A DNA stretch of 64,000 nucleotides from NCBI GenBank assembly GCA_051414845.1, contig CP183313.1:124001-188000 (forward strand), given 5' to 3'. The stretch is from Simonsiella sp051414845 (GTDB taxonomy: Bacteria; Pseudomonadota; Gammaproteobacteria; Burkholderiales; Neisseriaceae). Below are positions 44,898 through 53,823 of the stretch, piece by piece (positions within the stretch are counted from its first letter, which is position 1; each line of letters opens with the position of its first letter). The translations under genes were made by a program, and so were the position numbers. The notes under the pieces were generated by a model. The model was not told the DNA's origin. It saw only the letters and a list, made by a program, of their open reading frames with translations, and ran no database searches.

Positions 44898-46544
44898 ATG
44901 CTGACTTATCAAGCAAAATTGGTTTCTGCACAATCGGAAGCTACGCGCGAATATCCTTGGGCGTTGCTGCTGATGGCGTTTGCTTGGCTGTGGCCAGGGG
45001 TGTTTTCGCACGATTTGTGGAATCCTGGCGAGCCGAAATTGTGGCAGGTGATGGAGCAATTTGCGCGACAAGAAACGATGCCACCGATGTGGTTTGAAAC
45101 GCCTTTTTTTGAGGTTGCGCCTGTTTATATTTGGCTGGCGACGGTTTTGCTTACGCTGTTTTCGCCTTGGGCGATGGATGGTTTTGCAGCGGCACGTTTG
45201 GCGAGTGTGGCGTTTGCGGCGATTGGCTTGATTTCTTGTGGTATGGCGGGATTCCGTTTACTGGGGCGACATCAGGGGCGTTTGGTGGTGTTGGTGTTGC
45301 TCGGCTCGGTGGGTTTGTTGCCGCTGACGCATTTTTTGAGCGGTTTTTCGGTGGTGTTTGCGGCGGTGGGACTGTTGTTTTGGGCGTTTGCTTTGTCGCG
45401 CAAACAGTTGGTGATGGCGAGTGTTTTGGGTGCGTTGGGGCTGGTGTTGTTGTTTCAATCGGGCGGTCTGATTATGCCGTTGGCGGTGGCGTTGGTTGGG
45501 TTAATGTTGTGGCGACATCCTGCTTGGCACGAAACGCGTTTTGGTGTGTTTTTGCTGGCAAGCTGGCTGCTTGCTGTACCTTTAGCCGCGATGTATCCCA
45601 TGGCTTTGTGGTTGAGGCAGCCTGAAATGTTTGCCTTGTATTGGGGCGAGCATGTTTTGGGTGTTTTTGGCGGTATGAATAACATGAAGCTGAGCTTTTC
45701 TTTGCCTTATTTTATGCAACATGTTTTGTGGTTTGCGTTTCCTGCTTTACCGTTGGCGGGCTGGACGCTGTCTCGCGGTAATGTGTGGCGACAGGCTTAT
45801 GGGGCGTTGGCTTTGTGTTGGTTGGCGGTGTTTGGTTTAATTTTGACACTGTTGCCTGAACAACATCAGGATTGGTTGGTATTTCTTTTGGTGCCTTTGG
45901 CTTTATTGGGCGCGGCGCAGTTGGACGCTTTGCGACGAGGTGCGGCAGCGTTTTTGAATTGGTTTGGTGGCATGACCTTTGGCTTGGCGGCGGTGTTTTT
46001 GTGGCTGGGTTTTGTGGCGATGAACTTTGGTTTTCCTGCCAAACTGGCGGAGCGTGCAGCGTATTTCAGTCCATATTACACGCGTGATTTGGATATTTTA
46101 CCGATTGTGTTTGCCACTTTGTTTACGCCGCTTTGGATTGGCGCGATGATGCGGCGGCGCATTCGTGGGCGGCAGGCGGTAACCAATTGGGCGGCGGGTA
46201 CGACTTTGGTTTGGGCATTGTTGCTGACGTTGTTTTTGCCTTGGCTGGATGCGGCGAAGAGTTATCGTCCTGTGGTGCAACAAATGCAAAGTGCGCTGCC
46301 TGAGCAGATTCGCATGGCGGTGACGAAGGGGAAGGAATGTGTGCTTGTGTCGCCTGATGATAGGACAACGCGCATGGCTTGGTTGGAATATGGTACGTTG
46401 CGGTTTTCTACGAATCAAGCAGAACAATGTCGCTATCGTTTGGCAAAATTTCAGAGCGCGGATGTATCGGGTGTGAGCAAAATTGTGTGGCAAGGACATC
46501 GCCCAAGAACAAAGAATGAAGTTTTTGTTTTATTTGAACAATAA
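44898..46544 (+). CDS. Membrane glycosyltransferase of the ArnT/PMT type
   Basis: 548 residues with about 11-12 membrane segments. The first loop has HDLWNPGEPKLWQV near residue 38, which matches the acidic catalytic loop of ArnT-like GT-C enzymes, and ETPFFEVAPVYIWLATVLL minus ends follows. Such enzymes transfer a sugar from a lipid carrier to lipid A or protein in the periplasm; the target is unknown. C-terminal periplasmic domain from about 440. The adhesin-E-like gene starts 10 bp behind the stop, so the two may be co-transcribed. Confidence 0.82.
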   Translation: MLTYQAKLVSAQSEATREYPWALLLMAFAWLWPGVFSHDLWNPGEPKLWQVMEQFARQETMPPMWFETPFFEVAPVYIWLATVLLTLFSPWAMDGFAAARLASVAFAAIGLISCGMAGFRLLGRHQGRLVVLVLLGSVGLLPLTHFLSGFSVVFAAVGLLFWAFALSRKQLVMASVLGALGLVLLFQSGGLIMPLAVALVGLMLWRHPAWHETRFGVFLLASWLLAVPLAAMYPMALWLRQPEMFALYWGEHVLGVFGGMNNMKLSFSLPYFMQHVLWFAFPALPLAGWTLSRGNVWRQAYGALALCWLAVFGLILTLLPEQHQDWLVFLLVPLALLGAAQLDALRRGAAAFLNWFGGMTFGLAAVFLWLGFVAMNFGFPAKLAERAAYFSPYYTRDLDILPIVFATLFTPLWIGAMMRRRIRGRQAVTNWAAGTTLVWALLLTLFLPWLDAAKSYRPVVQQMQSALPEQIRMAVTKGKECVLVSPDDRTTRMAWLEYGTLRFSTNQAEQCRYRLAKFQSADVSGVSKIVWQGHRPRTKNEVFVLFEQ

Positions 46545-46554
46545 GGAATATGTG

Positions 46555-46986
46555 ATGAAAAAATTAGCTGGTTTAAGCATGCTTTTATTATTGGCGGCGT
46601 GTGCGTCTACACCGAAAGACCCTTCTGCAAAAGCAATGGGAAGTTGGAAAGAGATTGGCAAAATCCATAGCAATAATATGGCGGTTGCTTATGATACAGG
46701 CAGCCTGAAAGTAGCGGGTAACACGGTAAGTTTGCGCGAACGCAAAATTGTGCAAAAAGTAGACCAAGAAAATTATTTGGATTTGCCTGAATTTAAAACG
46801 GCAGTTAGCGAATGGGAATTTGATTGCGTTAAACGCACTTATCGCATTAAAAACGCTGAATTTTGGGATAAAAATGGCAAAGCTTTAACGCAGCAGCAAT
46901 ATTCTGCTGGGCAAGTGCCAGCGATGGCAATTGTGAAAAACACACCAAATGAACGTTTGTTTGACATCGCGTGTGGCAAAAAATAA
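46555..46986 (+). CDS. Adhesin-E-like lipoprotein
   Basis: 143 residues from the ATG at 46555, which has AAGGAA upstream; an earlier in-frame ATG lies inside the previous gene. The lipobox is LLAAC (Cys18). The domain opens GSWKEIGKIHSNNMAVAYDT and has a Cys pair (FDCVKRTYRI and DIACGKK); this matches the surface-adhesin E family of Haemophilus and Neisseriaceae. A DUS in frame encodes TGSLK. It sits between the ArnT-like gene and the TSUP transporter, 11 bp apart from the latter. Confidence 0.75.
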   Translation: MKKLAGLSMLLLLAACASTPKDPSAKAMGSWKEIGKIHSNNMAVAYDTGSLKVAGNTVSLRERKIVQKVDQENYLDLPEFKTAVSEWEFDCVKRTYRIKNAEFWDKNGKALTQQQYSAGQVPAMAIVKNTPNERLFDIACGKK

Positions 46987-46997
46987 GGTAGAAAAAC

Positions 46998-47786
46998 ATG
47001 GATAACACGCTGATTTGGCTCGTTATCACAGGGTTTGCAGCAGGTTCGATGGACGCCGCAGTAGGTGGTGGTGGCTTGTTGCAAATCCCTGCTTTATTTG
47101 GCATTTTGCCCGCGCAAACGCCGATTGCTTCGGTGCTCGGTATCAATAAATTTGCGTCATTTTGGGGCACATTCAACGCGGCAACGCAATTTGCGCGCAA
47201 AATTCGGTTGCCTTGGAAAATGCTGTTGCCAGCAGCTTTGTGTGCATTTGTCGCGTCGTATTTGGGCGCCAAAGTGGCGGCGAGCGTGCCTGTGCAATAC
47301 ATGAAACCTGCGATGTTGGTCATCATGGTCATCATGTTTGTCTATACGTTTATGAAAAAAGACTTGGGGCAAATGGTGCGTGAAACGGCGTTGAGCCAAC
47401 GCGAATATGTGCTTGGCGTTGCGGCTGGTGCGCTGATTGGATTGTATGATGGCGTGTTTGGACCAGGAACGGGCAGCTTGTTGGCATTTGTGTTTGTACG
47501 CTTTTTTGCCTACGATTTTTTGACCGCGACCGCGTCGGCAAAAATCATTAATTTGACGACCAATTTAGCCGCATTGAGTTTCTTTGTACCACATGGACAC
47601 ATCGTTTGGGCGTGGGCAATTCCGCTGGCAATAGCAAATTTTTGTGGTGGTTTTGTGGGTTCACACATTGCGTTGCGCGGTGGCACGAAGTTTTTGCGCG
47701 TTGGGTTTATGTTGTTGCTGTGTGTCTTAATTGCCAAGTTTGGCTGGGATACGTTAATGGGTTGTTTCAGGCAACCTGAAAGGTAA
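46998..47786 (+). CDS. TSUP family transporter (TauE/SafE)
   Basis: 262 residues with eight membrane segments. Repeated motifs are FAAGSMDAAVGGGGLLQIPAL minus one residue near 13 and GALIGLYDGVFGPGTGSLLA near 143, characteristic of TauE/SafE proteins, which export sulfite, sulfoacetate or similar organic anions. Substrate unknown. The last residues CFRQPER come from a DUS variant. A strong terminator follows. Confidence 0.9.
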   Translation: MDNTLIWLVITGFAAGSMDAAVGGGGLLQIPALFGILPAQTPIASVLGINKFASFWGTFNAATQFARKIRLPWKMLLPAALCAFVASYLGAKVAASVPVQYMKPAMLVIMVIMFVYTFMKKDLGQMVRETALSQREYVLGVAAGALIGLYDGVFGPGTGSLLAFVFVRFFAYDFLTATASAKIINLTTNLAALSFFVPHGHIVWAWAIPLAIANFCGGFVGSHIALRGGTKFLRVGFMLLLCVLIAKFGWDTLMGCFRQPER

Positions 47787-47823
47787 AAAACGGATAAAGT
47801 TCATCACTTTATCCGTTTTGTTT
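47787..47823 (+). terminator. Terminator of the TSUP gene
   Basis: AAAACGGATAAAGT and ACTTTATCCGTTTT form a 14-bp stem around TCATC, followed by GTTTTT. Converging trmA ends just beyond, so it may work in both directions. Confidence 0.92.
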
Positions 47824-47824
47824 T

Positions 47825-48910
47825 TCAGGCTGCCTTTTTCTGCAAAACCACGCCGCTTTCAATGTGGTGTGTGTAAGGAAATTGGTCAAACAGAGCAGCA
47901 GCTTGGATTTCGTGTGTTTGTGTCAATGTTTCAAGGTTGCCGCATAGGGTTTCGGGATTGCACGAAATATAAATGATGCGTTCAAATTGGGCAACGAGTT
48001 TGAGCGTTTCATCGTCTATGCCTGCGCGCGGTGGGTCTATGAATATGGTTGAAAAATCATAGTTTTGTAAGTTAATTCCGCTTTGTTTGAGACGTTGAAA
48101 CTCGCGGCTGCCTGAAAAGGCTTCGGTGAATTCTTCGGCGGATAAGCGGGCGATGGCGATGTTGTCAATTTGGTTGGCGGCGATGTTCCATTCGGCGGCG
48201 CGCACCGATGTTTTGGAAATTTCGGTGGCGAGCACGCGGCGGAAAAGGCGCGATAAGGGTAGGGTGAAATTGCCGTTGCCACAATAAAGTTCAAGCAAAT
48301 CGCGTGTGTTTTGTCCTGCTTGTTCGCTTGCCCATTCCAGCATATTTTGGCAAATATAGGCATTTGGTTGCGTGAAACTGCCTTCAATTTGACGATATTG
48401 GTATTTTTGTTGCGCAACTTGTAGGCTCTCGGTGATGTAATCTTGGCTTAAGACGATTTTTTGCCCTTTGCTGCGCCCGATAATGTGGATGTTGAGTGCT
48501 TGTGATAAATTTTGCGCTTGTTGTTGCCAGTGTTCGTCTAATTTTTTATGATAAATCAAGGTAATGAGAGTTTCTCCTGAGAGTGAAGTGAGAAATTCGC
48601 ATTGGTAGAGACGGTGTTTCAGAATGGGGCTATCTGAAATTTTGTCCAACAATAAAGGCATGAGTTGATTGATGTTTTCATGCGCGGCAGGAAATTGAGT
48701 ATGTTTGATGAGCGTGGCGCTGGATGCTTTGCTGCCTTGTTCAAACATGGCGTAGCTGATGGTTTCACCTTCGTGCCAAATGCGAAATTCGGCACGCATG
48801 CGGTAGTGTTGTTCGGGCGATGGGTAAACTTTTAGCGCGGGCGCGTTGAATGGCGCGAGCATTTGGGTTAAGAGTTGTGTTTTTTCCTTGAGTTGGGCGG
48901 TGTAGGTCAT
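47825..48910 (-). CDS. trmA: tRNA (uracil-5-)-methyltransferase
   Basis: Makes T54 of tRNA using S-adenosylmethionine. The 361 residues show the SAM site LLELYCGNGNFTLPLSR near residue 210, the motif FIDPPRAG near 295 and the nucleophile in ISCNPETLCGNL near 323. The typical iron-sulfur cluster of RlmD is absent and the length fits TrmA. It converges on the TSUP gene. Confidence 0.95.
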   Translation of the reverse strand: MTYTAQLKEKTQLLTQMLAPFNAPALKVYPSPEQHYRMRAEFRIWHEGETISYAMFEQGSKASSATLIKHTQFPAAHENINQLMPLLLDKISDSPILKHRLYQCEFLTSLSGETLITLIYHKKLDEHWQQQAQNLSQALNIHIIGRSKGQKIVLSQDYITESLQVAQQKYQYRQIEGSFTQPNAYICQNMLEWASEQAGQNTRDLLELYCGNGNFTLPLSRLFRRVLATEISKTSVRAAEWNIAANQIDNIAIARLSAEEFTEAFSGSREFQRLKQSGINLQNYDFSTIFIDPPRAGIDDETLKLVAQFERIIYISCNPETLCGNLETLTQTHEIQAAALFDQFPYTHHIESGVVLQKKAA

Positions 48911-49052
48911 GGTTTAGACGGGATAAAAAAGGTGTAATTATACGGCAAAGTGGCAAAATGGGTTTGCTGTTATAATATGGGCATTTGCAAACTTTCAGGC
49001 TGCCTGAAAAGTTTTTTTGTTTCAGGCAGCCTGAAAATATAAGGATGATTTT

Positions 49053-49964
49053 ATGGCTTATCAGGTTTATCCGCGTCCGTCCGCTTGGGCGCGTTTGAAA
49101 ATTGCGTTTCATTATGTGTTGCCACAATTGGCAGTTACGCGCGCGGCAGGTTGGTTTGCGCAGAAAGAGTGGGGCGCGGTGTCGCATACGGCGATTCGTT
49201 TGTTTGCGAAACAGTTTGACATCAATTGGAGTGAAGCTAAAAAGCAGAAACCAGAAGATTATCAAAGCGTTAATGAATTTTTTATCCGTCAGTTGCGCGA
49301 GGATGCGCGTCCGATTTGTGAGGGTGAACAGGTGTTATCTTTGCCGGCCGATGGGCGCGTGAGCGAAGGTGGTAAAATTGACGACAATCGTTTGCTGCAA
49401 GCGAAAGGACATTTTTTTACACTGGAAGCGCTGTTGGCAGGCGATGTTGAATTGGCAAAACAGTTTAAAAATGGCGTGTTCTTAACGACTTATTTGTCGC
49501 CACGCGATTATCATCGGGTGCATATGCCTTGCGATGGCGTATTGCGCCAGATGATTTATGTGCCAGGGGAGTTGTTTTCGGTAAATCCGTTTTTGGCGGA
49601 GCATGTGCCTGATTTGTTTGCGAGAAATGAGCGTGTGATTTGTGTGTTTGATACGCAATTTGGCACGATGGTGCAGATTTTGGTGGGCGCAACGGTAACA
49701 GCGAGCATGAGTACAGTATGGCATGGCGTAGTGAATCCGCCGCGTTTGGGTTATGTGCAAAGTTGGGATTATCCTGCGGACGGCGAGAATGCGGTGCGTT
49801 TGGCGAAAGGCGAGGAAATGGGCGCGTTCCGTTTGGGTTCTACGGTGATTAATTTGTTTACGGAAAATAAGGTGGAATTGGACACGCGCTTGCAGGCTGG
49901 TGTGGCGACGAAAATGGGCGAGGTTTTGGGCGTGGCGCATGGTTTCAGGCAGCCTGAAACTTAA
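49053..49964 (+). CDS. psd: Phosphatidylserine decarboxylase proenzyme
   Basis: Makes phosphatidylethanolamine at the inner membrane. The 303-residue proenzyme has the self-cleavage motif LGST with Gly262-Ser263; Ser263 becomes the pyruvoyl group of the alpha chain. Also visible are VNEFFIRQLREDARP near 68, LSPRDYHRVHMPCDG near 150 and GELFSVNP. The last residues FRQPET come from a DUS that extends the C-terminus beyond the usual family end. Two DUS lie just before the start. Confidence 0.96.
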   Translation: MAYQVYPRPSAWARLKIAFHYVLPQLAVTRAAGWFAQKEWGAVSHTAIRLFAKQFDINWSEAKKQKPEDYQSVNEFFIRQLREDARPICEGEQVLSLPADGRVSEGGKIDDNRLLQAKGHFFTLEALLAGDVELAKQFKNGVFLTTYLSPRDYHRVHMPCDGVLRQMIYVPGELFSVNPFLAEHVPDLFARNERVICVFDTQFGTMVQILVGATVTASMSTVWHGVVNPPRLGYVQSWDYPADGENAVRLAKGEEMGAFRLGSTVINLFTENKVELDTRLQAGVATKMGEVLGVAHGFRQPET

Positions 49965-50003
49965 GAAAAAGATAGTTAAAAGTTTATTTTATATTGGCTA
50001 AAT

Positions 50004-50040
50004 GTTTTCAGGCTGCCTAAAAAATAGGCAGCCTGAAAAC
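50004..50040. terminator. Inverted-DUS terminator between psd and the next gene
   Basis: GTTTTCAGGCTGCCTA and TAGGCAGCCTGAAAAC pair perfectly around AAAAA. It can serve both converging genes. Confidence 0.75.
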
Positions 50041-50044
50041 AGAG

Positions 50045-50377
50045 TTAGTCATCGCTTAACGACCAATTTTGCTCTTGAATATTGGGATTGTCGCCAAATG
50101 GACGGTCGGTTTTGCGCTGTTTTTGGTCAAAAAGTTGTATAAACTCAGCCATTTCTGCGTCGCTAATCGGATGGTGTTCTAAGTCGTCTATCCTCATGTG
50201 TTCGGCGTATGGTCGCTTAGGGAGTGTGTTTTGTGTCAATAATGTCGCATGAGTTTGCTGAAATTTACGCCAAGCTTCATCCATAAGCATGAATAGACTG
50301 GGATTTTCTTCTATAAATTGGCGCAATTGTTCGGTAGTGGCTTGAGGTTGCCAGAGTTGGAGTTGTTCAGGTTTCAT
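50045..50377 (-). CDS. Hypothetical protein
   Basis: 110 residues, hydrophilic and acidic at the C-terminus, without signal peptide or membrane segment. It opens MKPEQLQLWQPQATTEQLRQ and has an FIEENPSLFMLMDEAWRKF helix. Not recognised. A plausible ribosome site is weak (GGAAAAACAAACT). It lies between psd and the signalling block on the opposite strand. Confidence 0.6.
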   Translation of the reverse strand: MKPEQLQLWQPQATTEQLRQFIEENPSLFMLMDEAWRKFQQTHATLLTQNTLPKRPYAEHMRIDDLEHHPISDAEMAEFIQLFDQKQRKTDRPFGDNPNIQEQNWSLSDD

Positions 50378-50674
50378 AGTTTGTTTTTCTGTTGGAAGTG
50401 GTTAATATTTATCTATTGCTTTGATAAAGTGTCTCATTTTTTTCGCACAATTGATAATTTTGGACTTGTTAATTCTCTGTTTTAATATGATTTTTTTGTT
50501 GAATGTAATCAGGTTTTATGATTTTGTCAAACTTAAGTGCTTTATTGATGAAAAAAATGATAAAATCAGTATTGCTTGTCAAAAAATAATTTACTCTAGA
50601 AATTATTTTGCGATGTTGAGATAAATTTTAGTAAGGAAGATACGGATGCTGAAATTAGGTATCAAGGGAGGTTT

Positions 50675-52123
50675 ATGGATCCTATGATGTTAGCTTTGGT
50701 CGGGGTGTTGGTTCTTGCTGTTGTTATTTTAATAGCAGCGAAGAAAAAACAAGCCGCCGGCGCTAAAGTAAAAGGCAGTAAAAAAGTAGCAAAAGGTAAA
50801 GCTGCTCAAAAAATTGTTGCTGAGGAAGAAAAATCAGAAGAGAGTGCTTCTTCTACAGAAAGTGCAGAGGAGGAAACTTGGGATTGGGGTGTTTCTTCGC
50901 ATGTGGTTGATGATACTAAGGTTTCAGTAACTGATGTTGATGCGCTTACTGAATTCAATGTATACAAGCAATTCGGCTATTTTGATAAAGCGGCTGAATC
51001 GTTAGCAGCTTATTTGCAAAATAACCCACAAAAAGCAGATGCAAATCTGGTGAATGAATTAACAGGTTTGTGGCTGGAAGCTAAAAATCCTGATGCAGTT
51101 GCTGAGTCAATTATGCAATATCAATCTTTATTTACTCCAGAACAATTAACTGAGTACATTAAAGGTGGTTTGGCATTAGATGAAAATCACTTAGGCTTGC
51201 GCGTTTTGGCTGAAAGTACTCTTGGCTGGAGCGTTAAGAAAACAGCAGAAGAAATTGGTGAAAAAACAGTACAACAAGCACCAGCTACACGACCCGAGCG
51301 TGAGGCTGTTAAATCTCGAGCGAAGCAAAAAGCAGAAGCAGCCGAGCAAGAGCAAAAAGTGGCGCGAAAAATGCTTGTTAATGGTGTTTCATCTCTTGTT
51401 GATTTGAGCAATGATGAAAAAGGCGCTGTTTTGGCATTTATGGAACCTGAGAAAAGCTTTCGATTGTTGCGCGATTCTTTGAGTTATGATGCTGCTGTTA
51501 AGTATTTGAATAAAGCTATCCGTAGTTCTACCAAGCCTGCTGCATTGTTAATTGATGCTTTGACGTTGGATTATCGCGCAAATAATATCAATGGATTTGC
51601 TGGGCATCTGTGGAATCTTTACTATTCTCTCGGACAGTATGGTCGCCAAGTTAAAGAGCGCATGTTGGGATGGGGGTATAGTTTAGGTCAGCATCCAATG
51701 TTTGAAAAATTAGAAACTAATCCTTCGGAAGCTTCACTTCGTGAGATTGGTATGCAGCAAGGTTTTATTGATGGCGGTAGTATGAAGAAAGCTCGCTATC
51801 AAGCATTGGTTTCAGAGAAGGTGGATGTTGATGGGGAACCACGTACGCCAGTAGAACGTATTTTGAAAGAAGCTGAGTCTTTGTTGATGTATGGTCAGTT
51901 GGATAACTCAATGGAATTGCTTGAAAATGCAATTTTAGAGTACCCTCAAGAATCTCAGTTGTATATAACATTGTTTGACTTGTATGAACGTGCTGAAGAG
52001 TGGGAGCGTTTGGAAAATATGCTTCAACAATTGCGTTCGCAAGTTCAAACATTACCAGAGGAAGTGGTGTTGGCAATGAGCCAATTACTGCAACGATTTA
52101 ATAACGGCTCATTCGGACATTAA
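50675..52123 (+). CDS. Membrane-anchored helical/TPR-like protein of the GTPase block (FimV-like in layout)
   Basis: 482 residues behind a very strong ribosome site (AAGGGAGG). One membrane helix (about 5-22) is followed by a Lys/Ala/Glu-rich cytoplasmic linker to about 70. A first helical pair lies near 92-120 (ALTEFNVYKQFGYFDKAAES), and C-terminal TPR-like repeats at about 395-470 (AESLLMYGQLDNSMELLENA). The layout recalls FimV/TspA, the polar scaffold of type IV pili, but there is no LysM and similarity was not tested. The next gene starts four bases behind the stop. It is the first gene of a five-gene operon. Confidence 0.7.
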   Translation: MDPMMLALVGVLVLAVVILIAAKKKQAAGAKVKGSKKVAKGKAAQKIVAEEEKSEESASSTESAEEETWDWGVSSHVVDDTKVSVTDVDALTEFNVYKQFGYFDKAAESLAAYLQNNPQKADANLVNELTGLWLEAKNPDAVAESIMQYQSLFTPEQLTEYIKGGLALDENHLGLRVLAESTLGWSVKKTAEEIGEKTVQQAPATRPEREAVKSRAKQKAEAAEQEQKVARKMLVNGVSSLVDLSNDEKGAVLAFMEPEKSFRLLRDSLSYDAAVKYLNKAIRSSTKPAALLIDALTLDYRANNINGFAGHLWNLYYSLGQYGRQVKERMLGWGYSLGQHPMFEKLETNPSEASLREIGMQQGFIDGGSMKKARYQALVSEKVDVDGEPRTPVERILKEAESLLMYGQLDNSMELLENAILEYPQESQLYITLFDLYERAEEWERLENMLQQLRSQVQTLPEEVVLAMSQLLQRFNNGSFGH

Positions 52124-52127
52124 TGCT

Positions 52128-53261
52128 ATGAATCAAGATTTACCACAAGTTAAAACGGTAAAGTTGTTGTTTGTTGAGGTAGATGAACAACAACAAGCTA
52201 TGTTTAAGATGGCCTTTAAAATGCACAATACCACTAATTATCAGGTTATTGAACTAGGTGCTGGTCATCAGCCTGAATTGGTTATTGTAGATGGTGATAA
52301 GCCTACAGGTTTAGCTGCATGGCAAAAGGCTAAAGCAAATTATCAAAATAGTGTGGTTGTATTTTTTGCTAAATCCCCTCCACCAGTAACAGCTCCATAT
52401 CTTTCTAAACCAATTAAATTCGATACTTTATTTGTAAGTATGCGTAATTTATTACAAGGTAATGGGGTGTGGGTTGTTCATGGTAGTGGCAATACATCAC
52501 AAACTAGTGCAACTTCGCCACAGATACGCGCAGAAGCTCAACATTTTGCATCTTCTGCTGCAAGCCGTGCGAATGAAATGGTTATTCCTCGATTTGACCC
52601 TAATGTAGGTTTGTTGGGGGCGTTTCGTAAAGTTTTAGAACAACAAAAAGATACAGCTATTTTAGTAAATGAGAAGCCTATTTTAGCTGTATTTCCAAGT
52701 ATCCAGAGAGTATGGGTTGCGGTAGATTCGGTTCAGTTGAAAGATTTGTGTCGTCAAGAAGCGTTAGAAATTAAGATGAAGCACGTTCCAGAGGATAGTA
52801 ATTTGCAAGAACGTGCCAATGCGACCACTACGTCTTCATTGTGGCAAATTGCTTTGTGGACTGCTAATGGTCGTTTAGTGCAGCCATTGAATCCAAATAC
52901 AGTATTTAAACTTAAAAGCTGGCCTAATTTAACGCGTCTGGCACCATTGCCAGAGTCTATGAGATTGTCTGCATTTTTGACTAAGACATCAGTAAGTTTA
53001 AATATGCTTTATAAATTGATGCCTTTAGATATGGCTGATATTTTAAATTATATTGCAGCTACTTATCTTACTGATTATTTGGGTATTACTCAGCAAGTAC
53101 AAGAAACCTCAGGAGCTGGTGTTCAAAATTCAGCAACTCAGGCTACTATTAATACTGCCTCTGTAACACCTAAGCAAGAACAAGTACAAGCAGCAAGACC
53201 AGCTCAACAGCAATCAGGCGGTATTTTAAGTCGCTTAATGAAAAAATTGCTGAATAAGTAA
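52128..53261 (+). CDS. Degenerate receiver-domain protein of the GTPase block
   Basis: 377 residues. The N-terminal 120 look like a receiver fold: VKLLFVEVDEQQQAMF, then LVIVDGDKPTG where the phospho-acceptor should be, and YLSKPIKFDTLF with the conserved Lys-Pro. The acidic pair at the start is lost and the acceptor context is altered, so phosphorylation is doubtful. The middle and end (about 165-335) are mixed alpha-beta and not recognised (SLWQIALWTANGRLVQPL, LNMLYKLMPLDMADILNYIA minus ends). The last 50 residues are Gln/Ala/Ser-rich. It lies between the TPR-like protein and the GTPase genes. Confidence 0.6.
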   Translation: MNQDLPQVKTVKLLFVEVDEQQQAMFKMAFKMHNTTNYQVIELGAGHQPELVIVDGDKPTGLAAWQKAKANYQNSVVVFFAKSPPPVTAPYLSKPIKFDTLFVSMRNLLQGNGVWVVHGSGNTSQTSATSPQIRAEAQHFASSAASRANEMVIPRFDPNVGLLGAFRKVLEQQKDTAILVNEKPILAVFPSIQRVWVAVDSVQLKDLCRQEALEIKMKHVPEDSNLQERANATTTSSLWQIALWTANGRLVQPLNPNTVFKLKSWPNLTRLAPLPESMRLSAFLTKTSVSLNMLYKLMPLDMADILNYIAATYLTDYLGITQQVQETSGAGVQNSATQATINTASVTPKQEQVQAARPAQQQSGGILSRLMKKLLNK

Positions 53262-53279
53262 TTGTAAGGGGTATAAACC

Positions 53280-53819
53280 ATGATGATAGAAAATAAAATT
53301 ATTTTTACTGGCCCAGTAGGGGTAGGTAAAACTACTGCAATTGCTGCATTATCTGATGAGCCACCTGTTCAAACCGATGCTAGCGCATCTGACATGACGT
53401 CTGTACGTAAAGGTTATACAACAGTTGCAATGGATTATGGCTTAATTCAGCTTGATGAAAATACGAAAATCCATTTGTATGGTACGCCAGGGCAAGAACG
53501 TTTTGACTTTATGTGGGAAATTTTAAGTCAAGGCAGTATGGGTTTGATTTTGTTGCTGGATAATACGCGTGGTAATCCTTTAAAAGATTTGAAATTCTTT
53601 TTGGATTCATTTGAAGACTTGCTGAAAACAGCACCATTAGTTGTCGGTGTGACTAAGATGGATATTCGTGCTGTACCAGGTATTGATGTATACCAAAAAT
53701 ATTTGGCGCAACATGGTTTAAATGTACCTGTATTTGAAGTGGATGCGCGTAATGAAGATGATGTAAAACAATTGGTAACAGCAATGTTATTTCAAATTGA
53801 CCCAGGTTTAGAGGCTTAA
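53280..53819 (+). CDS. Small GTPase of the conservon (CvnD/COG2229) type
   Basis: 179 residues, Ras-like. G1 is GPVGVGKT (11-18), G3 is GTPGQ (68-72), G4 is TKMD (125-128) and the G5 region is VDARNEDD near 160. The Asp of the usual DxxG is Gly, as in the Streptomyces CvnD group (FGTPGQERF), to which this protein is closer than to MglA of Myxococcus. Such GTPases work with Roadblock proteins, two of which are encoded next. The ribosome site is AAGGGG. Confidence 0.88.
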   Translation: MMIENKIIFTGPVGVGKTTAIAALSDEPPVQTDASASDMTSVRKGYTTVAMDYGLIQLDENTKIHLYGTPGQERFDFMWEILSQGSMGLILLLDNTRGNPLKDLKFFLDSFEDLLKTAPLVVGVTKMDIRAVPGIDVYQKYLAQHGLNVPVFEVDARNEDDVKQLVTAMLFQIDPGLEA

Positions 53820-53823
53820 TCAC

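Noticed and set aside
50421..50624. 67-codon open frame upstream of the GTPase block
   Set aside because: It starts at TTG without a ribosome site, is made of AT-rich hydrophobic codons and lies in the presumed promoter region.
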